Source of the DNA: Suillus spraguei
Lineage: Eukaryota; Basidiomycota; Agaricomycetes; Boletales; Suillaceae
Direction: 5' to 3'
DNA: 64,000 nt
Assembly: GCA_016800925.1 (NCBI GenBank)
Contig: JABCPU010000276.1
Coordinates: forward strand, 1 to 64,000
The notes under the pieces were generated by a model. That model searched no databases. It was not told where the DNA came from and saw only the letters and a list, made by a program, of their open reading frames with translations. A program made the position numbers and the translations under genes. Positions 23,302-34,166 of the stretch are shown here, piece by piece (position 1 is the stretch's first letter; each line of letters opens with the position of its first letter).

Positions 23302-23996
23302 GCAAAAGATGCATGGATGGACGTTGGATGTAATATCGTCTGTAAACATTTTAGGTGACCCTGAATTATTGTCTCGATTCTGTGATATGGATATGTGGAT
23401 GATTCTAGATTGTTTTTCAGTCAGGTCTGAATATCTAATAATCGGATGTCCTTGAGACTTTGGGGTCGCCTACAGCGGACTCCAGAATGAAAATGGCAGG
23501 TACAGCACCTGCAATTTATATAGCAAGATTCAGGACACCTCGACTTCGCGGGATTGGCAGGAGAAGCAGCACAACCAAAATATTGTTCCAACATCAAGTA
23601 CTGGCATCCATGTATAACTCTAGTGCGGAGATCTTGAAGATTCTATCAGCCCGTCAGAAAGCATGCCTCATCTGAGAAACAAACGTCTTGCTAAAACACT
23701 GTGACCCGGTGTGCCGCGCAAAAGGGGTACCGCGAGACAGTGCTTACGACAGCGAGCTCGTCGCCTGGTCAGAAGACCAGCCTGGCGATTCCCCACCCAA
23801 GCTATCCAACATTGTGGATATTCGCATTATGTTGTTGGACTTTTGTCCAGATGCTGCAGTCCCGGCAATGAGGTATAAAAAACCGATTATGGAGCACAAA
23901 AAGCCTGAGTTGCAAGGACACCCGAACCAATGTCGTCGTCCTCTACATAATAGATTCTATTTCAATAGCCTAAATTCCACCTAGCAGAGTTTTTTT
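23302..23996. other. Intergenic region between HSE1 and F-box gene
   Basis: Convergent 3' ends. No supported gene is present. A T-run near 23991 precedes the F-box stop on the other strand. Confidence 0.45.
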
Positions 23997-25440
23997 TTAA
24001 AAATTGTAGTATTTCATATTGCGCCATGTAGCAATTGATTCCAAACTGGGTGCGATGGCCGAGATGAAAGCGGCAATCCTTGCTGGATAGCGAATTCTTG
24101 GACTACCAAAGAATGCCTCCGATAATGCTTTGTGTGTAAGTCCTTGGTAGGGAGCATCAGGGGAGATGTGACATCCGTCAATAGTAAACCAGTCCACGAT
24201 AACGGCAACCGAAACTAAACACGGGCAATGCTGCACCAGCGAGATGAAGGCATTCGGAGTGACTCCACCCCCTCGGACGGTCGTTGATGAGGTGCAACAC
24301 CTCCAGAAGGGGCCAGGCCTTGGCCATCTGTAAAAGGACAGCATCATCCCTTTGCGAGACATAGCGGTGGTAGACTCTGAGGTTGAGCTTGCGAAGATTG
24401 CAGGAGGCAAAGAGCGGCCGCAGAGCTGCAGTTCTGACTGAAGTGATGCGATCTTCGGGCGGATCCGTGATGACAAGCTTCAACCGTTCCAGTGAGCTGT
24501 GCGCACATCTATTAGATAGACGGGAGATAGCAAGCGGCATGTACGCCGTCATAGACAAGGGATATGGATTTTGGAGCAATGAAGAACCTCTCGAAAAAAG
24601 CATTGAACTGGCACACTTCATGTCCAGTTCCTGCAACGCGCAGAATGCAGGATGTTCCAGTTTTTGCATATCCATAGACATGGGTATTGGTGGTAGGCTA
24701 AGCCGTAGAAATCGGAGTAAGGGCAGTTTGGATAGGTGCAGTATGGAAGCCTCGAAAACTGCTGAAACCAACACTGATGTGAGATGAGACCAGCTTTGTA
24801 ATACAGTTGACAAGTCTTCTGTATTTATAAGTGAACGATCATGGAAATGCGAGACAAAAGGACACATTGAGATGCATGACAAGATGGAGTATTCGGATGG
24901 ACCAAAGTTATAGGTCGCAAGGTGTAGTTTCGTTATTTTGGGACTCACAAACATCCGGATATGTTGGAATAACTCGGCATCCCGATCCGGGGAGTAAGGG
25001 AAGGGGAAAAGGAGGACAGCTGAGGGCACGCCAAGTTTGGGTACAAAACTGTGGATCAATACTTGCATCAAGTGAACGGACCTGATGGTTGTATTTGCAA
25101 AAGATAGACCAGTCGTCTAAGGTCATAACTCTTCGAAGTTGCTGGAAACTGGTGTGAACTGGTATGCACTCGAGTAAGCCAGAGGGTAACTAACCAATTC
25201 TGGTCCCACCAGTGGCCGGTCTCCAAAGACTTCGCTGGAGACATTTGATAAGTAGTCCAATTCCAGACAGGTCTCGCCACAAAACCGCCAGGGGAGGTTC
25301 CGTAAATGTCTTGCATGTCAAGGCAAGCGCCAGGAGTGTCTTGTTTCCCAACGATCTCGCTTCAAGGGTACTATGAGTGTCACGAACCAACTCAAGAATC
25401 TTCAACCAAAGTTCGGGAATAATGCAGATATGTGGACGCT
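23997..25440 (-). CDS. F-box protein of the mushroom LRR-like type
   Basis: This is a probable SCF ubiquitin-ligase substrate adaptor. The N terminus has an F-box-like helix set (IIPELWLKILELV, LLALALTCKTF, LAVLWRDLSGIGLL). A long leucine-rich solenoid-like region follows (RSLDASIDPQF, ELFQHIRMFVSPKITKLHL, LRKLNLRVYHRYVS) and ends SLESIATW. The reading frame needs an extra base at three mononucleotide runs: 25237-25238 (GG), 24989-24992 (GGGG) and 24268-24272 (CCCCC). With those, one protein of about 450 residues results, with one intron near 25150-25195. No ATG lies in frame at the 5' end, and the first exon probably starts upstream of the acceptor at about 25440. The substrate is unknown. 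Confidence 0.75.
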
Positions 25441-25933
25441 GACAACTTGAACTCGAAAAAAAACGTTACTGCTTCTCCGTCTGCTGTGATTTTTGTAATG
25501 TGACTGTGCTTTGCGTCGATCCTCGATACTTTCGAGAGAGTACTCGGGCTCTATAATTACTTGCGGAAGCAGGATGACGCTGCAGACAGCCCGAGGTTTG
25601 GTGGTTCTCCTATAATAAAACCTAAGTATGATAAGTCACTAAGTTACAGCAACTTTCATATCAGATTTCCCCTCACCGCTTTTGTTTAGTTGTGGAGCTG
25701 TACAAACAAAAGAGTCCGATATTCGGGCGCGGAAGTATCCTAGAATGGCAAGCTTGAAGTCTGCTCGCTTCGTGCTCTTATCGGTCACCGAGCTGCGTCT
25801 GTCACCTCTTGCAGCATACAACTATTGATTGACGATCTTGTGCTACCACGTATACTGCTATACTATTATCTTCATTATTGACCATGCTGATTCCTTATGG
25901 TGGTGCAAGTTCAGTGTCAATTTCTCTACCAAT
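25441..25933. other. Region between F-box gene and DUF6533 relic
   Basis: It likely contains the unlocated first exon and promoter of the F-box gene. The last 15 bases before 25934 match the 5' leader of the DUF6533 gene at 57785, so the duplication includes a little promoter sequence. Confidence 0.4.
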
Positions 25934-27648
25934 ATGACCATCGTCTCAAATGATCCCACTTGGTGACTATTTTGTAGGTTAGTAAAGAGCAGTCGCATTT
26001 TGAAGCTGATGTCTCAATCTAACATTGGTCATGGTTTCGCAGTTGCCGGCTTTATTGTAGTGACGTATGATTGGGGTGAATATGAATATGATGATATTAA
26101 GAGGACTGCTGACATCTTACAAATATTTTCAGTACTTACATTCGGACAAGAGGTATGTTAATGCTATGACCAGAGCAGTCATCTTGCTAAGAATGGTTTT
26201 ATAGGCAGAATTGGTCTGGGTGAGTGCAATCTCATGTCAGAGGAACACACATGAGGATACGTTGAATTTCAGAGTCATTAGCGGCCAGCGTTGTCGGACA
26301 AGGCTGGTCGCTAATGACAGTCCTGTATCTCGGTGTATGTAACTTGTTTGTCGTGGTTGTCACGTTGTGCTGACTACAAAGTATCATAGGTGCGCTACCT
26401 TGGAATCTTTTATGCTGCGCAAGTTCGCTAGGCTAAACAATCGATGTTGTGCTAACCGTTTATATCTCATAATCAGCATGAACATGCTGGGAATGTCTCT
26501 TTAGTACATTCGTTGTCTTCGGTTCTTCTGACCAACGACATACAGGCAGTGTGACGACCATCTCATTGACAGATACAGTGATTTTTCTGCACAGATGCAT
26601 ACTGTTCCCCTCCAATTAACTGTGGTTCCCTGTGGGGGTGGGTGTAGTTTTTTACTAACATCTTGGTTCACTAATGACTACTACACTACACTATCACAGA
26701 TATGAGCCTATTCGGACTGTATGACACGGGACTGGTCCCTGATTGAATTTGTCAGGCTTGATATTATGGGTCGTATTGGATTGGATCGGTGTTGTGGTAG
26801 TTGCAATACTGTGGGGTGAGCTTTCCGCTTGCGAGATCCTATTGATATTGACTTGACCGCCAGTCATCATCATCACTTGGTTGCATGCTATGTCTCAACG
26901 ATCTAGAAAGATCCTGGTATTTCTCCTTGTCACCTTTCTGCTTACCAACACTTTCGACGGAGTAGTAACAATAATGACAACGATGCATACTTCAGAGGGT
27001 ACGCTTAAATGTTTATGACAAAAAATATGCATCTCATTGATGAATACCAGGGGAATTCATTCTCTCCAGTACCCATGAGTGCTGGTTTAACACTACGGGA
27101 GATATGCTACTTCTTGTTTCCCTTACTTGGATATTCGGGACTGTGTGGGAGGTCCTCGCACTGTGTCTCGCATTCTGGAATGCGGTAAAACACTACCGTG
27201 AACTGTGACGACATTCGGCAGGGGGGATTATTGGGGACTGTTTCACGGAAAACTCACGTGCTTTACTTTGCGAGGTGAGCCCATATCGTGATTATTGTCC
27301 TTTTTTTCCACTGAAGGGTTGGACGTGGTAGCTTTATTGCTGTTACTTGCCTTCGCCTCATTATTGATTTCTCTCCAACACTCTCAACGGTATGTCTATC
27401 TTGTATTTTCCTTTGCGTACGACCACGGTTCATCATTTCTATAGGATGAAGATTCCGGAGTTATCAAGGTTTATGATGGCCTGCTTACGATTTTGGAGGT
27501 CGCGCAGATGTTTGTGCTAGGACCCCGCCTGATCCTTAGTATTCGAGAATATCACGCCAAGCTCGTGGCCGATTCCGATGCAGCAATTTGTGTGACCTTT
27601 ATTGCATTCCAGGAGCGCGTGCATATATCGACTGGCAGTAGTGTGTAG
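25934..27648 (+). pseudogene. Decayed DUF6533 membrane protein gene (copy a)
   Basis: This is an inverted paralogue of 56052-57785. Recognisable exons encode VAGFIVVTYDW, LTFGQE, AELVW, GQGWSLMTVLYLG, SRKILVFLLVTFLL, VWEVLALCLAFW and VAQMFVLGPRLILSIREY, the DUF6533 plus multi-TM layout. It is broken. A deletion of about 30 bp in exon 1 removes the segment after PTW and creates a stop. A CGA codon is TGA in the KHYREL region (about 27206-27208). An 8-bp deletion occurs in the following CFT motif (about 27243). These lesions are not in homopolymers, so this copy is a true pseudogene. Similarity to copy c continues about 130 bp past the stop codon. Confidence 0.8.
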
Positions 27649-28661
27649 TGCTCGGTGAAGTTAACGGTTGTCTAGTGCTCTGCGAGGAGCAGGGACATTT
27701 GCTTTTATTTATTCCCAATTTCGTGATAGCATCCAAGTTATTGTGTTGTTCCGAAGTCAATTTTAAGGAGGCATAGGTCCGAGCAAAGTTTTTCGTTGTA
27801 ATATTTGGTTATGTGATTCGTTATATGTCATGACAATGTTTAAAGCAGTATCATGGATATATCTCCTAGCACTGGCTGAACCTCACTGTAGATTAGTATC
27901 ATTTTTTATTTGTCGATACACAAGAACGAAGGTAAGTGGTATAAGAAGCAGCCACTTTGATGACGAGTGCATTGGTTCATGACTTTGGCTGAGAAAGCTG
28001 GCCGAGAAGGACCAGCTTGACAGACTGTAACTGTACAGACCTGTCCACGGAGCCTGAGGAAGCCATCAGCCATTACTATCGCGTCCAAAGAAATATAGAC
28101 ATAAGACAAGCGGCCGACAATGGTTCAATGCTACGATACTTGGCTTTTTTGCGTCTGTTTTCGAGACTCCATCTCTCAACCCATGAGGAATATTGAAGCT
28201 TCATGCAGTCTTGCTGTCAAGTAAACCTTTTCAACATAGGTCGTCCGACTCGTGTCGTTTAGGGTCGAACAACACGAGGCATCTGTGACTCTTTTCGTCC
28301 ACTACGATATCTTCACATCAGTCCCTAGATATCTTTATCTTCAGGCAAACAAGTTATTTTGCGGACCAGGGGAAAGAGCGAATCTCGATTGAGCACGACG
28401 GAAAAGCAAACAGGAACTAGAGAGCGATGCATATTTTCTTGACTGGATGCTGATCATCCTCGCGCAGTTGTGATACCGGGCTTACGCACTGGATAACAAT
28501 AATAATGCCTTGACTCGAGGCACGATAGCCCAGAGAGCTGTCACGTGTGGCAAGGAGTTCCCAACCAGAGACGAGGACGGGCGACTACCCTCCTTAGGTC
28601 ATAACGTTGTTGCTGCGGGGCATATGTCAGTATTGAAAAAAAATCTATATGATCGTCGCAC
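27649..28661. other. Intergenic region, no supported gene
   Basis: The first 130 bp are the duplicated 3' flank shared with 55930-56050. The remainder shows no repeats or coding motifs. A 67-codon minus-strand frame at 27906-28109 is unsupported. Confidence 0.4.
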
Positions 28662-29187
28662 CTAGGTATCTGTCGGCATGGCTTGTGTAGAAATCGGTGT
28701 TCTTTTCCCTTCTCGCCCAAGTCCAGCTGCTCTTTCCGCTTCTTCTATCGTATATGCAGGTTCCTTCAAAACTTTACATCGTCTTTTGTGTACCTTTCCC
28801 TTCCAATGTGACCGGAGTGCGGTATCGGTCTCAAAGTATCTTTTTGACGACATAATCAAGTTGATGAGAAGAGTATAGCAACAGACGACTCACTTTGCAC
28901 ATTCAACGCAGTAATGCTGGGCAAGACCAGGCTTCTCGAGATCAATGGGTTGTGCCTCGAGAACAGCTCGATTCTGTGTGAGAGTTTAGATGAAGCACAT
29001 GAACTGAAGAGATTTTTAGTACCTTCGGGTCTAGATCAATGAGCTGAATTTGATCGAGATCTTTTGTGCGAGCCTATAAATGTCAATACAGAAACAGAGA
29101 CCAGGAATTAGGTGCATACCCTTGTACGGGACGCTCGATGCACGTCGCGTTGTGCATGATGTGTGCGAGATCTCCGTAACCGACCCA
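28662..29187 (-). CDS. BUD20: Bud20/ZNF593-like C2H2 zinc-finger protein
   Basis: Bud20 is a pre-60S ribosome shuttling factor that aids nuclear export. Four exons encode a small basic protein: MGRLRRSRTHHAQRDVHRA; ARTKDLDQIQLIDLDPK; HYCVECAK; and YFETDTALRSHWKGKVHKRR with CKVLKEPAYTIEEAERAAGL. The C2H2 finger is Cys-x2-Cys ... His-x5-His in YCVECAKYF...RSHWKGKVH, and the EEAERAAG tail is diagnostic of the family. All introns are canonical and in frame. The start at 29187 is fixed by the conserved MGRxRxSRTHH N terminus. It is divergent from CWC27, with only 112 bp between start codons. Confidence 0.93.
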
Positions 29188-29299
29188 TGATGTATGCAGA
29201 AAACGGTAAACCCGCGTTTAAAATTCACCAAGTCCTTGGATTCCCTTTTTAGGGTTGTCTTTGCTTCAGAGGTAAACTTGACCTTCCTCGCGAGCAGCA
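29188..29299. promoter_or_regulatory. Very short divergent promoter BUD20/CWC27
   Basis: The 112 bp between the two ATGs must serve both genes. It contains AAAACGG and short pyrimidine tracts but no TATA box. The leaders of the two mRNAs probably overlap in antisense. Confidence 0.55.
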
Positions 29300-31394
29300 A
29301 TGGCGCTCCCAACAAACGGACGAGTGGTAATTGACACGACTGCAGGCGAAATAGAAGTTGAGCTATGGTCAAAGGTGCGTACTGTTATCTTGTAGTCTCC
29401 AGCCTCGTTGAGTATGAGTTCAGGAAACACCAAAAACATGCCGGAACTTCATCGCACTCGCGCTAGAAGGTCAGAATTCAATTTATTCTGAAACAAAGGC
29501 GCTCAGCTCATTCGGAGGTTAGGCTATTATGACGGTGTTATCTTCCATAGGTTGGTGCCCTGCTGAGCGTACTTGGAATGTGTCTCTAAGTTTCCTTGCA
29601 GAATCGTACCGGGTTTCCTAGTCCAAACCGGCGACAAAACGGGGACAGGCGGAGGAGGGGAGTCATTTTATGGAGGTGTGTCTTGGTCATGGTTTACTTT
29701 GATGCACGATCACATTATTGGGGCAAAGAACCGTTTGAGGATGAAATCCACCCGCGATTGCGGTATGCTCACCGTGGGCTTGTCGCTATGGCCAACAATG
29801 GGACGAAGAATTCTAATGATTCCCAGTTCTTTATTACCCTTGGTGAGAAACGAACGTTTCACTGAGACTTGATAATCGAAGACCTTGACGTCATTCCTTT
29901 GGCATAGACAGAGCAGATGAATTGCACGGCAAACATACATTGTTCGGGAGAGTAATTGGGGACACCGTGTATAGTACGTTTGGAGGTTAGACATGGTTTC
30001 ACATTTCTCACTTATTTTGACTTAGATGTCATGAAAATTGGAGAGATGGGTAGGCGACGCTCTCGTGCCAAGGGCTTGGTCAACTAATATCAATTCATGT
30101 CCATTCTAGAGATCGGCGAAAATGAACGACCCTTGTAGTAGGTTTGACACAAACTTGTGACGACGTTTTACTTTCAAACTCACTAGCCTTCATATCCAGT
30201 CCACCTAAGATCAAGTCCGTAAAAATAGTCGACAATCCATTTCCAGACATTATACCCCGAATCACTGCTGCTGAGAAGCGTGCTCAGCAACGAGCTCGAG
30301 AAGCTGGTCAGCGTGAACGAGAGGAGGCCGAACGTCGGAGAGGTGCCAAAAAGTGAGTTGGGAATTGTGTTTTGTGCGGTTGTCTTGCTGACTCTGCTAA
30401 GGGATGTAAAACTTTTGAGCTTTGGCGAAGAGCAGGACGGCGAAACGGAATCTGTAGCGTTCAGGAAGAAAAATATTGTACGGCCCGATTGTGAGTTTAC
30501 TCGTCCACGAGCACTCAAAAGACTACAGCTGAGCAGAAGGTTACAGTGGTCGATAATTCTAGCGCCACAGGCATTCCGATGCCAGAATCTCTGCTCGGTC
30601 CTCCGAAGAAATCTAACGAACCACTTCGAGAACGTGGATCTGAGAAAGAACCATCCAAGGTACATACTCTGCAGTTACTGCCGGGTAACGAATAACAAGA
30701 TTATCATCAGCACGAGCAACCTTCAAAAAGCAGTAAGTCCGAGGGTGCAGATAAGGACATCAAGAAGATTCGGGAAACACACGCGAAGGAGAAGGCTTCC
30801 GGAAGGTTTTTAATACCTTATAACCTCCTGTGCTCCCAATTGACGCATGAATCCAATAGTGACGCCAGACGCACTGAAATCGAGCAGATGGAGAGCGAGA
30901 TCCGCCGACTGACACGCAAACGAGAAGGTGGTGAAGATAGTGACGAGGAAGCTGCACGGAAGAAGACAAAACCGACGAAGTCGTATCTTGAGGAAGAACT
31001 TGCCAAGTACTCCAAGGGGCGGGGGTTGCAGAAGAAAGGGAAGGGAAGGAAGGATGAGGGCGATGTTCTAGCTGCTTTGAACAGCTTTAGGGGACTGTTA
31101 CAATCCAACACGAACCTGGAGATTGAGGACGTTGTAGAGGAGGACGATCATGTGGACAGTAGTGGAGGCGGAACCGTTCCTGATGGAGAAGATCCGGGCA
31201 TAGAAGTGGATGACGACCGTGGATTCATCGGCCATGCTCTGCACTTCCCCAAGGACGATGGGGAGGAGACGAGGAAGGCTGAGAGAGATTATGAAGTCAT
31301 TGATCCTCGTCAACGTGGTGCGAGAGCACGGGAAGAGGAACGGGAGAGAAAAAGAACCGTAATGAGGGGAAAGAACGGGCGTGGCCGTCGGTAA
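29300..31394 (+). CDS. CWC27: Spliceosomal cyclophilin Cwc27
   Basis: This is a peptidyl-prolyl isomerase-like component of the activated spliceosome. The cyclophilin domain fills the first 170 residues or so: VVIDTTAGEIEVELW, YYDGVIFHRIVPGFLVQTGD, GGGGESFYG, HRGLVAMANNG, SNDSQFFITL, HTLFGRVIGD. It is followed by the family linker PPKIKSVKIVDNPFPDIIPR. The long charged C terminus includes AEKRAQQRAREAG, RRTEIEQMESEIRRL and KSYLEEELAKYSKGRG and ends in basic residues. Nine or more exons splice in frame. The exon after ERPLY uses the acceptor ATATCCAG rather than an upstream CTAG. No frame break was found. It lies tandem with the thymidylate kinase gene 300 bp downstream. Confidence 0.95.
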
Positions 31395-31695
31395 TATTGA
31401 TATCCCATCCTTTGCAGCGCTATAGCCGCTACCGGCTTAACCATCTCTTGTACTTTGTTTGTACTTGATATCATCTGATCTCATCACTGATCCCAACGCG
31501 TACACAAAGCGACTTGATGTCCGAATAGAAGTCAGTACATACATGTGACTACAAGCTATAAGATAACGAGTTACATAAAATATTATTATGATTTATTAGT
31601 AACGATAATCAGTGCGTACGGGTAGCGAGCTAGGTGCGATATAAAGAATACTGATCGAGGATGCGAACACTCAAACAACTATTACAACAGCACTC
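31395..31695. other. CWC27 3' end and CDC8 promoter
   Basis: About 300 bp without coding features. It holds an AT-rich stretch near 31570-31600, and no clear TATA box was located. Confidence 0.4.
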
Positions 31696-32500
31696 ATGTC
31701 AAGCTCAAAGCGCGGTGCATTCATTGTCATCGAGGGACTAGACAAGTCCGGAAAAACTACCCAAGTCTCTCTCCTCCAGGACCGTCTGCAGAATCTGCAA
31801 GATGTAGGGCCTACAACACCAAAGGTAGTCAAGCTACACTTCCCCGGTACATATTCCAATCCATTCCCCACTCAAACTGAATACAAATACATTCCCAGAC
31901 CGCACGACAGCCATCGGGAAGATGATCGAAGCGTACCTCCATTCTGAATCTGACCTAGACGACCGCACTATTCACCTGCTCTTCTCTGCTAATCGCTGGG
32001 AACTTGCGTGAGCACGATCGTTGTTTTTGGTATCCCTTCGCATTTGATGACACCTTTTATATTTCTATGCACACAGATCTACGATCACAGCTCATCTTGA
32101 AAGAGGGACGACTGTCGTTACTGACCGATATTCGTTCTCTGGTATCGCATATTCGGTTCGTAAGGGACTACCGTACGAATGGTGTCGTGCTCCCGAGATC
32201 GGACTGCCTGCGCCAGACCTTACACTGTTCCTTGATATCAGTCCAGAAGTGGCAGCTACGAGAGGTGGGTACGGGCTAGAGAGGTACGAGAAAGAAGAAG
32301 TACAGAAAGGCGTGAGGCAGGTATTTGATAAAATTGGCCGGGAGGTACAAGAACATGGCGAGGAGGGTGAGGGCAAGTGGGTGGTGATTGATGCAGGGAA
32401 GACCCAGGAGGAAGTTGCGGAGGAAGTTTGGAAAGCGGTAGAACCACTTGCCAGCGGTGTTCAAGGATCTGTCAGTGGGCTATGGGAAATAACTATCTAA
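31696..32500 (+). CDS. CDC8: Thymidylate kinase
   Basis: Phosphorylates dTMP to dTDP in dTTP synthesis. Three exons encode about 215 residues. The P-loop is GLDKSGKTT, followed by VVKLHFP joined to [10 protein letters not shown]. The dTMP-binding and catalytic segments are LLFSANRWE and [15 protein letters not shown], then [16 protein letters not shown] and the LID-like [10 protein letters not shown]. Length and motif order match eukaryotic thymidylate kinases. Both introns are canonical and in frame. It converges with the UBC6-like gene, with 245 bp between stops. Confidence 0.95.
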
Positions 32501-32745
32501 TCCCAGATACCCAAGGTAGAAGTTGATGGCATTGCTTTGTAGAATAGTGGCGACCAAATACTACGTGCCAACATCTGACGAAAGTGGAGTTGGTTACTTC
32601 AATGGTGAAATTTAAAACAGAGCCGTGATACAGTATGTATATGTATCCTCCATAAATGATACAATTGGTCCATATCTTTATTGTTATCCAATCATGAAAA
32701 AATGGAAAAAAACCTATGGCACAGGGTAGGCCAATACTAGATGTG

Positions 32746-34166
32746 TCAAGGGCTCGATGATAGCCGCGACACGATGACAGCGAAAGCAATCAGCACACCC
32801 CATCTCCATTTCTCCCACAAGACCTGGCGCAACTGCCCTGTCCACCCCTGCGGTGTCGTAGTCGGCTTGTTTGTAGATGCCAAACTACTAGTCTTTACGA
32901 CATCGCTTGCGTGCGACGTCGTCGTGGGAGCGAGAGCCTGTGTTGCTGGTCGTTTATCACACACCTGCAGTGGGTGCGTCGCTGTGGTAGATCTTGAGAT
33001 AGAGGGAGAAAACGGACTAGGACTTATAGGTGAAGTGGGCGTGGCTGCCGTATCTGGTTTCCCTCTCTCCCGCTCGCCCATATTCGGTAGATCTCGGAGA
33101 GTATCCGTACAGTACTGCGGAAAGCGGCAGTGATCAGCAAACCAGGCACAAGTTGACACCGGCAGAAACAAGTAACCCTTAGGAGCCTGAGTATGACAGC
33201 CTGATCCGAATGAAACGGCACTCCTACCCCTCTCGGGCCTTTTGGTTGTAAAGAACAAGATGTAACTCACATCTGGGAAAGCTTCTCTAAATCTTGGTTG
33301 TGTCAAATTATGCGAGTGACTGCGGGCAGCATAGGCTCGTTTGTGACCGTCTGACGACGTCACTGAACCGGTGGTCATCTCGTCGGAGAGCATGAATGAC
33401 AGTAATCCTGTGAGTCTAAATGTAGTTTGATGAGTAAGCGCTCAGGCGGGTATGGCGGGGAACTCGGTGAACAGAAAAGACAACGATTGTGAACATCAAA
33501 TATCACTCTATCAATCATGTCTTGGTCCGGAGAAAAAAAAGAAACCGGGCCGTTAAAATCATGTGCGACACTCACATGGTAGCGACACTCCAGGCGGGAT
33601 TCCACTAATGATGACTCAGTGATGATGAACATTGGGATGGTTGAATAGGACGCACGGTACCAGGGTGGAAATCAGACATGGAGAAACAAATCTTCTTGTC
33701 AGGTTGGAATCGACCGGAAGGGGTAAACATCTGTTGCATCATATGCATCATAAGTTGTCAAAGATAACGATTCAAGAAGAGCACACCTTAATGCCTGGTG
33801 GCTTGAAGGGATATTCCGCGGGGAAGATGAGTACGCCATGATACTCCCCGCCAGCAAAAGGCGAATCAGGAGGACCGCGCTGTATTACGACAGAAGTGGT
33901 TGAACATCAATAAAGGCGCCATTCACTCAAAGAACGCACGATAAGGTAATTCCCTGGATTTGACGCTTCAAAACACGCTTCCGCATGAAGGATATTGAAA
34001 CTTACAAGTCAAGATGTTCTTTTCATCTGGTGTTGCCCACACGAATGGGGGCGGCTCTTTCTGCATGCTGACATACTCCTTGGCAAGCTAAATTTTGACT
34101 TATCAGAGACGTCCTAAGAGTGAAAAAATAGGTTCTTACACGTTTGTGGGCTGCTTTGCTTGCCAT
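32746..34166 (-). CDS. ER-membrane ubiquitin-conjugating enzyme, Ubc6/UBE2J type
   Basis: Tail-anchored E2 that supplies ubiquitin for ER-associated degradation. About eight exons. [14 protein letters not shown] starts the E2 fold. YLI joined to [15 protein letters not shown] and [10 protein letters not shown] follow, then the active-site segment [17 protein letters not shown] with the catalytic Cys. [14 protein letters not shown] then follows. A Ser/Thr/Pro-rich linker ([14 protein letters not shown]) leads to the C-terminal membrane anchor [15 protein letters not shown] with a very short lumenal end. HP in place of HPN at the active site and the C-terminal anchor are typical of the J group. 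The start at 34166 is the family MASK/MATK-type Met. All splices are in frame. Confidence 0.93.

Noticed and set aside
24178..25405. Treating the F-box gene as several separate small genes
   Set aside because: All pieces fit one F-box protein once three runs gain one base; the pieces lack their own starts.
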